Positions 37,301 to 46,217 of a stretch of DNA of 64,000 nucleotides are shown here, piece by piece. Source of the stretch: Sipunculus nudus (lineage: Eukaryota > Annelida > Sipuncula > Golfingiida > Sipunculidae); the NCBI GenBank assembly GCA_026874595.1, contig CM049314.1, positions 73,734,300 through 73,798,299 on the forward strand. Direction: 5' to 3'. The position numbers and the translations under genes are program-made. Positions within the stretch are counted from its first letter, which is position 1. Each line of letters begins with the position of its first letter. The notes beneath the pieces are model-generated. The model was not told where the DNA came from, ran no database searches, and worked only from the letters and a program-made list of their open reading frames with translations.

Positions 37301-38318
37301 CAGTTTATTTAAAGAGTGTTTCATTCTTTTTATGCCCCCGCCACAAAGTGGCCGGGGCATATAGTTTTACCCATGTCCGTCCTTCCATCCTTGTGTCCTT
37401 CCGTCATTCCGAAATCAAACAGTTGTACAGACTTTTTTTCGCAATGCCTGCAGATATTGGCCTGATTTTTGGTGTGTTGGCAGATATAGACCAGTTACAG
37501 ATCGAGTTTTTGTTTTGTCCCAGTTGACCTACTTTTGACCATTTCAAGTTGACTGCTCCTGAACATAGAAAGTTTCATGAAAAATAGAAATTTTCATAAC
37601 AAATGCATATGTACTGACTTTTTTTCCTCAATGCCTGCAGATACCACCCTGATTTTTTATGTGTGGGCAGATAATGACAGTTACAGATCAAGTTCGCGTT
37701 TCGTCCCGGTTGACCTACTTTTGATTGTTTTACGGCTCCTAAACATAGAAAATTTCATGAAAGACAGAAATTTTTTTATGGAAAATGCACATGTATGGAC
37801 TTTTAATACAATGCCTATATACTGGCATGATTTTTGGTGTGTAGCTTGATAATGACCCGTTACAGATCGAGTTTGCATTTTGCCCTTGTTGACCTACTTT
37901 TGACCATACGACACCTCCTGAACTTAAAAATTTTTTCAAAATTTTACAAATGTTTCTAATTTGCCCCAGGCGGGGGCATTCGTGTCGTTCCGACACTTCT
38001 AGTTTTTGCTATTTCTATGTCTGTTTCCTATGAGATTCATGAACTGGCAATATTGCAGTAGGCAAATATATGTGTTAAGATTTCTTGCTTAAATTGCAGA
38101 CATTCAAGCATTCATGTGTTCTTTTTAACATTAATTTTGCTGGCTTGTTTATATTTTATACATTTTTCAGGGTTTTGGAGGGCTGCCATTTAACATGGCA
38201 TACAGCCGACCTTTCTTTGTGATATTTCCTTGGTCAACGGGCAAATACTTGCGGATCTATCCCATCAGGACCAATCCTGAATATGGCAGGTTCAGATTCC
38301 AAGTCATGCAGTGTTATG
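28181..38318 (+). CDS. Partial intron-split gene: F5/8 type C (discoidin-like) domain protein
   Basis: Three exons (28181-28323, 28714-28893, 38171-38318) join in phase to about 157 residues, the usual length of one F5/8C domain. The order fits the family: a first Cys (VGHCRFIGEASSATASSGE), an Asn/Trp segment (AVNFTEGWEPATSS), a YIQVGFSLSADACNALEIKP strand region, then RFFRVAVSDNGTDWTFVR (compare SYSDDGxxWT), KYLRIYPIR, and RFQVMQCYG with the closing Cys. F5/8C domains bind cell-surface glycans or lipids outside the cell. The exact ligand, full architecture and gene identity cannot be told from one domain. No flanking exons were recognised. The last exon ends in phase 1, so the gene continues downstream. 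Confidence 0.75.
28714..28893 (+). CDS. Exon b of the F5/8C-domain gene
   Basis: The acceptor TTATTATTTAG ends at 28713 and the donor CTT|GTGAGTG is at 28893/28894. The exon is exactly 180 bp, phase 0 to phase 0. It encodes VGFSLSADACNALEIKPDKT through NGTDWTFVRQHPKDHPHEL, the central beta-strands of the domain. Intron a (28324-28713) is 390 bp and shows nothing notable except a short direct repeat of GGTTCATCATATTAT at 28329 and 28369. Confidence 0.8.
28894..29530. other. Intron b, unique part
   Basis: No mobile-element head or tail is visible here. A conserved-looking island at 29208-29289 has an AG acceptor and a GTAAG donor, but its length (80 or 82 bp) does not fit the neighbouring phase-0 junctions. 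See the rejected items. Confidence 0.5.
29531..32309 (+). mobile_element. Complete family A element in intron b
   Basis: The head AGCGAACCTGTGAGCTTATG at 29531 follows CTGCTTTTT. The core holds six tandem units at 30125, 30302, 30479, 30649, 30825 and 30992 (spacing 167-177 bp), built on GTTCAAATGGTCTCAGTTCA and CTTCTTCTCAAAAACCACTG. The 3' part repeats GCATGTGATCA and CACTCAGTGCAG. The tail CACAGGTTCGCATTAGG plus the hairpin AGGCCTGTAGGCCTTGTTT ends at 32309. GCGAACCTGTG and CACAGGTTCGC are exact inverted copies. This is the best reference copy of A in the window, with no coding frame. Confidence 0.8.
32421..32562 (+). repeat. Tandem duplication of a ~71-bp unit
   Basis: Two adjacent copies carry TGTATCAACAACTTGTTTGT and ATGTAACCTAAGGTGG with a few substitutions. 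They lie between the A tail and the B1 head. The remaining 32310-32420 shows nothing. Confidence 0.8.
32573..35979 (+). mobile_element. Family B1 element in intron b, carrying an E element
   Basis: The head AGCTCAGCTGACTGAAAG is followed by CCGT/CTGT repeats and five to six core units of about 330 bp with GGTGGCGCCACCTGTA at 32909, 33246 and 33584. The tail GTCATGACCCATGGGTCACT ends at 35979. It is split at a T-run by E (34624-35798), after which the core phrase TCTCTATTTTTGAGA resumes. Confidence 0.8.
34624..35798 (+). mobile_element. Family E element nested in B1
   Basis: The head GTATCCGCCAAAACGAAG pairs with TTTTGCGGATAC to form a 5' hairpin. Core units of about 270 bp contain TATCTCGGGAACCGTTTGAC and the GGTGGCGCCACCT palindrome about every 130 bp (34940, 35090, 35220, 35369). 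The tail has TTTTGGCAGATACA, the inverted copy of the head, then GTCACTTGTCGGTTAC and TATTCTAGTTTT. There is no coding frame. Confidence 0.8.
35945..36187 (-). pseudogene. Possible captured or leftover coding fragment, 80 codons
   Basis: An open frame on the minus strand contains LRWNLCDKHMGIPALLVSKT and ILTGWIFTSWQQISKCFENV, a composition more protein-like than other short frames here. An AG acceptor-like CACTTAG precedes GTGGAATTT near 36177 on that strand. The frame runs into the B1 tail at 35979, so that end is not original. I recognise no family. It may be chance, an antisense gene exon, or a captured fragment. Confidence 0.25.
36185..36975 (+). repeat. ~57-bp minisatellite interrupted by a MITE
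   Basis: Units read TTTGTATTGTGTATCATATT followed by GTGAGTGAAGTACTGTAATG. About two copies lie before 36304 and about three after 36816. From 36976 to 37330 the DNA shows no recognisable element. Confidence 0.8.
36305..36815. mobile_element. 511-bp MITE with ~55-bp terminal inverted repeats
   Basis: The left end GACCCAGTTGTGGCTCTGTT extends through CACAGAGCCACAGGTCCC to CTTCATTTATC; the right end is its near-perfect complement. Each end also contains its own small hairpin (GTGGCTCTG...CAGAGCCAC). It is flanked by identical 13-bp direct repeats TACTGTAATGTTA (36292-36304 and 36816-36828). Those fall within minisatellite units, so the true target duplication is uncertain, and TA alone is possible. 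No coding frame. Confidence 0.8.
37331..38005 (+). mobile_element. Short complete family C element in intron b
   Basis: The head TATGCCCCCGCCACAAAGTG pairs with GGCCGGGGCATA to form a 5' hairpin. About three core units carry CTGCAGATAYTGGCCTGATT and GATCGAGTTYGCGTTT. The tail is CCAGGCGGGGGCATTCGTGT with the hairpin GTGTCGTTCCGACAC and then TTCTAGTTT. GGCGGGGGCAT is the inverted copy of ATGCCCCCGCC. It ends 165 bp before exon c. Confidence 0.8.
38171..38318 (+). CDS. Exon c of the F5/8C-domain gene
   Basis: The acceptor CATTTTTCAG ends at 38170 and the donor G|GTGAGC is at 38318/38319. It enters in phase 0 and leaves in phase 1 (148 bp). It encodes GFGGLPFNMAYSRPFFVIFP, KYLRIYPIRTNPEYGRF and QVMQCY, the C-terminal strands and final Cys of the domain. 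It joins exon b in phase across a 9.3-kb intron packed with mobile elements. Confidence 0.8.
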
Positions 38319-38718
38319 GTGAGCATCATTTTGGTCTTGAATTTAAGATGAGTCAAGCAGACTTCCGTTATTGCTTTGGGATAGGTCCATGAGACTTCAA
38401 CCAGGCTTTTCAGGGAAGGGGTTTTTCATGGGCGCTGTTGACACTGGCTGAAGTAAATACTAGTGTAGTTATGATAGACGGCCCCACTGTAGACTCTTCT
38501 GAAATTAATGTCAAATTCCTCAGGATTCATAGGAAAATATAGAGAATGGCTCCCTTAGGACACACTTGGCATCATTCAGGACATTAAAAAAAAAGTGTGG
38601 TCACATATAGTGGTGGGCTGATCATCTAGTTTTATCGAAAGTCAGTCCCTTTGCTGCCACTTTCAAGCATTCAATTATCTAAGGCAACTTTCAATTACAT
38701 CATACTCATGATTGTTTT
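38319..38718. other. Intronic or unique DNA downstream of exon c
   Basis: No exon, repeat head or tail is recognised here. This is likely the start of the next intron. Confidence 0.5.
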
Positions 38719-40781
38719 TATGCCCCCGCCACAAAGTGGCCGGGGCATATAGTTTTACCCATGTCCGTCATTCCGTCATTCCGAAATCAAACAGTTGTAC
38801 GGACTTTTTTTCGCAATACCTGCAGATATTGGCCTGATTTTTGGTGTGTGGGCAGATAATGACCAGTTTCAGATTGAGTTCGCGTTTCGTCCCAGTTGAC
38901 CTAATTTTGACCGTTTTATGGCTCCTAAACTTAGAAAATTTCATGAAAAATAGAAATTTTCATGACAAATACACATGTACGGACTTTTTTTCGCAATGCC
39001 TGCAGATATTGGCCTGATTTTTGGTGTGTGGGCAGATAATGACCAGTTTCAGATCGAGTTTGCGTTTTGTCCCAGTTGACCTACTTTTGACCGTTTTACG
39101 GCTCCTAAACTTAGAAAATTTCATGAAAAATAGAAATTTTCATGACAAATACACATGTACGGACTTTTTTTCGCAATGCCTGCAGATATCGGCCTGATTT
39201 TTGGTGTGTGGGCAGATAATGACCAGTTACAGATTGAGTTCACGTTTCGTCCCGGTTGACCTACTTTTGACCGTTTTACGGCTCCTAAACTTAGAAAATT
39301 TCATGAAAAATAGAAATTTTCACATGTACAAATACACATGTATGGATTTTTTTTCGCAATGTCTGCAGATATTGGCCTGATTTTTGGTGTGTGGGCAGAT
39401 AATGACCAGTTACAGATTGAGTTCACGTTTTCTCCCGGTTGACCTACTTTTGACCGTTTTACGGCTCCTAAACTTAGAAAATTTCATGAAAAAAATAGAA
39501 ATTTTCATGACAAATACACATGTACGGACTTTTTTTTGCAATGCCTGCAGATATTGGCCTGATTTTTGGTGTGTGGGCAGATAATGACCAATTACAGATC
39601 AAGTTCGCGTTTCGTCCCGGTTGACCTAATTTTGACCGTTTTACGGCTCCTAAACTTAGAAAAATTCATGAAAAATAGAAATTTTCATGACAAATACACA
39701 TGTACAGCCTTTTTAAGCCCTCAGCTCATAGGCTGATGGGCTATTGTCTTCACCCAAGCTGTCCGTCTGTCCATCTGTCTGTCCGGTGTCTGTCCGTCCG
39801 TCCGTTCGTTCCGCGTCTGTTAAATTTTACCTTGTGAGTGGGATATCTCTAAAAGGATTCACCGTTGGAATTTTATTTCATCAGTGAAGATGTATATCGA
39901 TAAAATCTTGGTCAAGTTTGAAGATGGGTGACCTTGACCCATTTTTCTACATTTTAGAGCTGATTATAGAAAAACACTCAGAAGTTTTATATCTCATGAA
40001 CCATTGTGTGGATTTTCACAAAACTTACTATGATCATTGGGACTGATGGTCTGTATGTGCTGCACGATTTTGGTGGCGCCACCTGCAATTTCTGATTATT
40101 TAATGAAATTTTATCGGATTTTTTCAATTTTGGCCTTTTGTGCAGGATATCTCCAAAGGTATTCAACACAGGAACTTCATTTCTTCAGTGCTATTGCATT
40201 ATATTTACAATATCTTGGTCAAGTTCAAAGATGGGTGATCTTGACCTACTTTTCAAGGTCACAGAGCTTAGTATAGAAAAAAGCTTAGGAGCTTATTTCT
40301 CAGGAAGCATTTGGTGGATTGTTATGAAACATGGTATATACCTCTCCAATTTAAATTTATAAATGATTATCAACTTTTGCTAATATTCTAGTTTCACAAT
40401 ACAATGCTTACAGATACTGGCCTAATGTTTGGTCTGTGGGCGCATAATGACAACTTACAGATCGAGTTCGCGTTTCGTCCCAGTTAACCTATTTTTCACC
40501 ATATGACAGATCCTGAACATAGAAAATTTCATGAAAGACAGAAATTTTCATGAAAAATGCACATATATGGACTTTTTTCACAATGCCTGCAGATACTGGC
40601 CTGATTTTTGGTGTGTTGCTTGATAATGACCCTTTACAGATCGAGTTTGCATTTTGTCCTTGTTGACCTACTTTTGACCATACAACACTTCCTGAACTAG
40701 TAAAAAATTTTACAAAATTTAACAAATGTTTCTAATTTTCCCAAGGCGGGGGCATTCGTGTCGTTCCGACACATCTAGTTT
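38719..40781 (+). mobile_element. Long family C element carrying D
   Basis: The head TATGCCCCCGCCACAAAGTG is followed by five near-identical units of about 182 bp (38810-39712), then D (39715-40394). C then resumes with CACAATACAATGCTTACAGA and ends in GGCGGGGGCATTCGTGTCGT, a hairpin, and ATCTAGTTT at 40781. The high identity among the units suggests recent homogenisation or expansion. Confidence 0.8.
39715..40394 (+). mobile_element. Family D element nested in C
   Basis: The head AGCCCTCAGCTCATAGGCTG is followed by CTGT/CCGT repeats, two core units with GGTGGCGCCACCTGCAATTT at 40072, and the end GCTAATATTCTAGTTT. It lies at the same position in C as the D at 17815 and is about 90% or more alike by eye. 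Confidence 0.75.
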
Positions 40782-41572
40782 CCAGAATGCCTTTATGTTA
40801 TAAGTAAAAAAAATATTCTTCCATTTTTTAAAACATTCTGCGCTTCATATATGAGTCTGTGTTCCAAAATAACTTCTGTATGTAACTGAGTATGACACGG
40901 TAGATGCAAGAACAGAGGACTTAATAAACCTCTGTGAACTGACGGGGAGCTTCAGAATAAGTGGAGAGTTTTCTAATGAGATATACATTGCAAAATATGA
41001 GCGGTATGGCGTTTAAATGCTTCATAAATTTTCTAGGTCTATGCTAATTTTGTGAGATTTTCATAGAAATAATCTCTTCAACTGATGCAATGTGCTGCTG
41101 TTTAGGCACCTTGATTATTATAATAAATTAAAATAAAAACCTCAAATAGCATATCTTAGTAATAATAGGAAAATATAAAAGGCAAAAACTTCTTTTCTTA
41201 AGGAAGAGTTATTAAGACATGCGGGGCTGGTTTAAGAAAGTAAAGTTTCACAGATAACTGCATATTTCTTTATATTTGTCTAAATCGATTAATAATCAAT
41301 CATCGATCTTTTTGCTCAAACCGATGATCAATTATGTATAAAAGGAACCGACTCCCATCAATAGTCACAGAAAAGTTTTGTGACAATGGTCAAATGCCTC
41401 CACCATTGATTATAAAATAGATTCACATTAATAAATATAGGTGACCCACAGGTCTATGTTTGGGTTTAAAACAACAAAATCCACATGAGGCAACTGGTGC
41501 CACTTGTTGTTCCTTTTTTACGCAGACACCTGGAGACTATGCATTCTTATGGAGAGTCAATAATCAAGAATT
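40782..41572. other. Unassigned AT-rich spacer
   Basis: No gene is recognised. GGTGACCCACAGGTCTATGT at 41441-41460 resembles a decayed B-family 3' end. AATCGATTAATAATCAATCA near 41284 is followed by a partly inverted GATGATCAATT. Confidence 0.4.
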
Positions 41573-43036
41573 GTATCCGCCAAAACGAAGTTTTGCAGAT
41601 ACTATGTTTTTGACCGGGTTCCGCCGCCACCGCGTTCGTTTCCGGAGAACTCTTCTGAGACTACTGGACGGATTTTTCCGAAACTTACACAAATTATCAG
41701 GTCACATGTGAACTGGTGCCTAACCAAGTAACTTTGACCTCTGACCTTTCCTCTCTGCCCAGCTTCCGTTTGTGCATCTATTTCCACTTATAAACCCACA
41801 TATCTCGGGAACCGTTTGACCGATCAGCAAAATAATTTTACACAAATGTAGCCCTGGGATAGCTTTATAACTTACGCAAAAAAAGATGGCGCCACCTGCA
41901 ACCATGTTTGCACAGTGTCCATCTGATTATCTGCCTTGGGTTAAAAACTATCATATCTCTGCAGTGGTTTGACTAATTCACCTAAAATTCGGCATGCGTA
42001 AACATCATAGATAGCTTTCTGGATTTTATGACAGGTGGCGCCACCTACATTCACGTTAACGCTGCAGACATCCAAGGTCATATCTCGGGAACCGTTTGAC
42101 CGATCAGCAAAAAAATTTTTACACAAATGTAGCCCTTGGATAGCTTTATAACATACACAAAAATGGTGGCACCACCTGCAGGCATTTTTGCACAGTGATC
42201 ATCTGCTTGTCTGCCTTAGGTTAAAATCACTCATATCTCTGCAGTGGTTTGACTAATTCGCCTGAAATTCGGCATGCCTATACATCCTAGATAGCTTTCT
42301 TGATTTTATGGCAGGTGGCATCACCTACCTTCACGTTCATGCTGCAGACATCGAAGCTCATATCTCAGGAACCGTTCGACCAATCAGGAAAAAAATTTAC
42401 ACAAATGTAGCCCTTGGATAGCTTTATAACATACACAAAAATGGTGGCGCCACCTGCAGCCATTTTTGCACTGCTTCCATCTGTTTGTCTGCCTTGGGTT
42501 AAAATCACTCATATCTCTGCAGTGGTTTGACCAAATTACCTAAAATTGGGCATGCGTATACATCCCGCATAGATTTCTTGATTTTATGACAGGTGGCACC
42601 ACCTACATTCACGTTCACTCTGCAGACATTAATGCTTATATCTCCGGACTCTTTTGACCAATCAGGAAAAAAATTAACACAAATGTAGCCCTTGGATATC
42701 TCTATAACATAAACAAAAATGGTGGCACCACCTGCAGCCATTTTTGTACAGCGTCCATCTGTTTGTCTGCTGTGGGATGAAATCACTCATTTCTCTGCAG
42801 TGGTTTTTAACTTTTCCACCTGATATTTTGCATATGTATATATCTTGGATAGTTTCTCGTTCAAATAACAGGTGGTGCCACCTACAATCATGTTTATGTG
42901 GCAGAGATCCATTCTAATATGTAACACATGTAACTCTATTTCCCCTGGCCACTCAATCCATGCCTCACTTCACCTGTCCTTCTCTGATTTTTGTGGGTAC
43001 ACATAGTCGCTTGTCGACTACCCGTATTCTAGTTTT
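41573..43036 (+). mobile_element. Family E element
   Basis: The head GTATCCGCCAAAACGAAG pairs with TTTTGCAGATAC. About four and a half tandem units of about 275 bp follow, with TATCTCGGGAACCGTTTGAC, TGTAGCCCTTGGATAGCTTT and GGTGGCGCCACCT at 42034 and 42443. The tail GTCGCTTGTCGACTACCCGT then TATTCTAGTTTT ends near 43036. Confidence 0.8.
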
Positions 43037-43603
43037 GAAATGTGTGAGTCATATAAAATGTGGAAGTACTTGAATTTAGAATGGTAACTTGAGCGAGGAC
43101 CTGGACAGTTACTGCAGATCTGTTTTCTGATTGTCCGTGAATTATGAAGCAGATTGAGAGTTAATTTTTTCCCATGCTTCTAAATATTTTCCAAATGTAT
43201 GCCAGTAAATGTTTTACATTTATGCTCACACACTTCCATCACACATAAATTAAGCAAGGCAGTGTTTGATCCTTAGGACCAAAAGGCCCAAAATAAAAAT
43301 ATCTATTATTGTACATTCAGAAGAAGGGCCATAATAGCTGCCCCAAAACAGGATGGGGCCCAAAATCACCACATCTTAAATTACATTACAAATATCACAG
43401 CAAAAACAATTAATGAATTAATATATACCACCCCAAATACTTATTAGAAAAAAAATGAGGAGGGGGGTTTAGGGGTAAATTATACATGCAGCAAGGCAGC
43501 AAACAGAGATAAAACATTGACCTATATTTATAATCAGTCATACAAGTTCAGTGCCTAATAATTCTTGTCCCTGATTGGCCAATATTACCTGAGGTTGCAT
43601 TGA
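43037..43603. other. Unassigned spacer
   Basis: No gene or element boundary is recognised. It is AT-rich, with a short purine run near 43446-43470. Confidence 0.4.
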
Positions 43604-44241
43604 CTGCAGTGGCAGTGTGTAAAACCGGGACCCTACGGATCCTGGACCCCAAAAACAAAAAAACCCATTTCCACATTTTCCATAATATTCAGATACAAAC
43701 ACCCCTGATGCAGATAAAAGAATGGAGTAAAGTCCCTAAATGTTGCAGCTTTGTAAATGAAGTGGTACATTTGATTATAAAAAAATACTTTGCTGAAGAT
43801 GGAACCCAATTGCTCAACTTTGATTACTTTTCCATTTTGACGGACCCCATGCAGTAACCACCACTCATATTATCATTTAGGTCTCCATGAGAAAAGACTT
43901 AGCACTCAGGTCATGCATGAAATATGATTATTTGATATTTTAAGTGAAAATATAATAGTGCGGGCACACTGGGGGAGATTTATTTGAAGTGTGGTTAAAT
44001 GTTTAAACAACAAGTAAAAGGGGTCCATGGGATCTGTGAGATCAGTGCAGTAAGTGTTAATTATCAAATTTTGTTTGCAAAACAGACTAATTATTACGTT
44101 TTTTTCACACATGATATAAAATAAGTCTTTAGATACTATTCTTCTAAATATCTGGTTAAATTACCAAGAGAGTTTTAAGAATTATAGATTTTTCTTAAGG
44201 TCCATGGGGTCCGGGTTTTAAACAATGCCGACTGCAGACCT
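43604..44241. mobile_element. MITE of ~640 bp with imperfect TIRs
   Basis: The left end CTGCAGTGGCAGTGTGTAAA then ACCGGGACCCTACGGATCC pairs with the complement of the right end, CTGCAGTCGGCATTGTTTAA then AACCCGGACCCCATGGACC. CAGTG-type ends suggest hAT, but I could not find a convincing 8-bp duplication. An 86-codon open frame at 43600-43857 overlaps the left end; I do not recognise its product. Confidence 0.65.
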
Positions 44242-44331
44242 GTGTTTGGTTACCATGAAGCTCAAGGATCATAAAGGTTTTGTCAGTTCTCATAGAAAAC
44301 CTTCTTGTCAAACTTGGAGAAACTTAATTTC

Positions 44332-44660
44332 TTATGTCATCTGAGCTAAAGGGATCACTCTTTGTCAGGCTCAAGTCTGGCCATGAATCCAGCCATTAAC
44401 AGGGTCAAATCATTACCACTGGACCTGAAATCTTCTAAGTTTTTATAAAAAATCTTACAGGACACCTGAAATAAGGTCACTGCAACCTATATTCTCTGAG
44501 CTATGGGGCTTGTAAATACCCAAAGAATAATTAAAAATTGGATACATATCTCCTATATCTCAATAACTGATGCTTGGAGTGCCATGAACCTTGCTTTGAA
44601 TATTAATCATGTCTAGTTTTATCAAATCCCCAAGACTGGTGGTGCCACCAGTATTTTTTT
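44332..44660 (+). repeat. Decayed B1 fragment
   Basis: GTCATCTGAGCTAAAGGGATCACTCTTTGTC-type head remains are followed by one core unit ending CTGGTGGTGCCACCAGTATT. An A head begins in the following T-run at 44661. Confidence 0.65.
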
Positions 44661-46050
44661 AGCGAACCTGTGAGCTTATGCGATGGTGCGGCTTCTTCCG
44701 TCATGCGTCTACTGTACCTTAACCATAGCTATCTCAAAAAGGGCAGGAGCTAGCATCACCAAATTTTTTGCAAATAATCAGTCATCTGAAAAACTCTATT
44801 GGATTTTGTTTATTTTTTTCTTACTGCATTTTCTTAGATTTTATAGGGATAAAGCTAAAAAAGCTTTAAAAATCTTCTTCTCCGAAACTGTCCAGCCAAA
44901 TTGTCCAATATTTCACAGAAATGATCCCTGGAACAATCTCTCACAAGTTTGTTTGAATGGTTCCAGTCTGGAGATTTTTGGCCGAGCTACAGGAGGTTGA
45001 AATTTGTCATCTGTCCAAAAAAGCATATCAAAATTTCAATCACAGAAATGGCTTGAGCTATCATCACCAAATTTTATGCCAATGTTGGTCACATAGGTCA
45101 TATCTTAAATTGAGGTGTTGGTGGCGCCACCTGCATCAGCCTTTTTTGTACAGGGTCATCAGTGCCTGTATCCCACTGAGAGCTACAAAAAAACTTCTTC
45201 TCTGAAACCATTTGGCCAAAATGTTTAATATCGCACAGAAATGATCCTAGGGTAGTGCTTTCTGAAGTTTGTTCAAATAGTCTCTTTTCAGTGACTTTTG
45301 GCTAAGTTATGGGAAGCTTAATTTAGTCATATGCCATAACAGCCCATTTCAGCTCAGTGGCTACAAAGATCTTCTTCTCAAAAACCACTGGGCCAAATTC
45401 TTAAATCTCACAGATTAATTATCCTCAGATGTTGATGATTCAAGTTTGTTCTAATGGTTTTGGTTCAGTGCTTTTTGGCTGAGTTACGGGAAGCTGACTT
45501 AGCCAGTTTGCTGTATCTTCCTACATGAGTTATAAACCTGCGAAACTTTTTTCGACTGATGCCACTGAAGCCAGTTTGATGAATATTTTACAAGAATAAT
45601 CTCTACAATAATTCTTATTATAATTGTCTTTGATGGTTCCACATGAAGGATTTTTGGCTGAATTATGGAGATAGAATTGAGTCATTTTACCATACATGTT
45701 AGCTGTGTGATGCTATTACATCTAGCCTGGCAACAGTTTATCAGCATCTATTACATCATCCCACTAGACATTTAAATTTCAGGTAATCTTTGGTTAATAT
45801 TGACAAGAAAGTTTTTTTAAAGCTTTTAAAAAATTAAGATTGATGATTTAAGTTATAATCATACCAGGCAATGTTACAAGCAGGAACTTTAGCTCTCTGT
45901 GGCTATATAAAGACAACTGTACATGGATTAAAATTATTGGTATCCCTACTCAACTTAATTCAAGTAATTGCCATCAATGAGACATATCTTTATTAATTTT
46001 GCGTTCAGTATGTATCTGTAATAATACTACATATATTCCTTATTTCTTTT
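44661..46050 (+). mobile_element. Family A element lacking its 3' end
   Basis: The head AGCGAACCTGTGAGCTTATG is followed by a core like 29531-30320, with one TTCAAATAGTCTC unit, and GGTGGCGCCACCTGCATCAG at 45120. It then diverges, and no tail is found before the next A head at 46052. Confidence 0.65.
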
Positions 46051-46051
46051 T

Positions 46052-46217
46052 AGAGAACCTGTGAGCTTATGCGATGGTGCGGCTTCATCTGTTGTGCGTC
46101 CTGCGTCGTCTGTATGTTAATTATAGCTAACTCAAAAATGGCAAGAGCTAGCATCACCAAATTTTTTGCAAATAATCAGTCATCTGAAAAACTCTATCTG
46201 ATTTCGTTTATTTTTTT
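46052..46217 (+). mobile_element. Family A element, left part, split by B2
   Basis: The head is AGAGAACCTGTGAGCTTATG, with a variant base. Core sequence runs to TCTGATTTCGTTTATTTTTT, where B2 begins. The same element resumes at 59310 with TAACTGCATTTTCTAAGATT, matching the uninterrupted copy at 29692. Confidence 0.75.
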
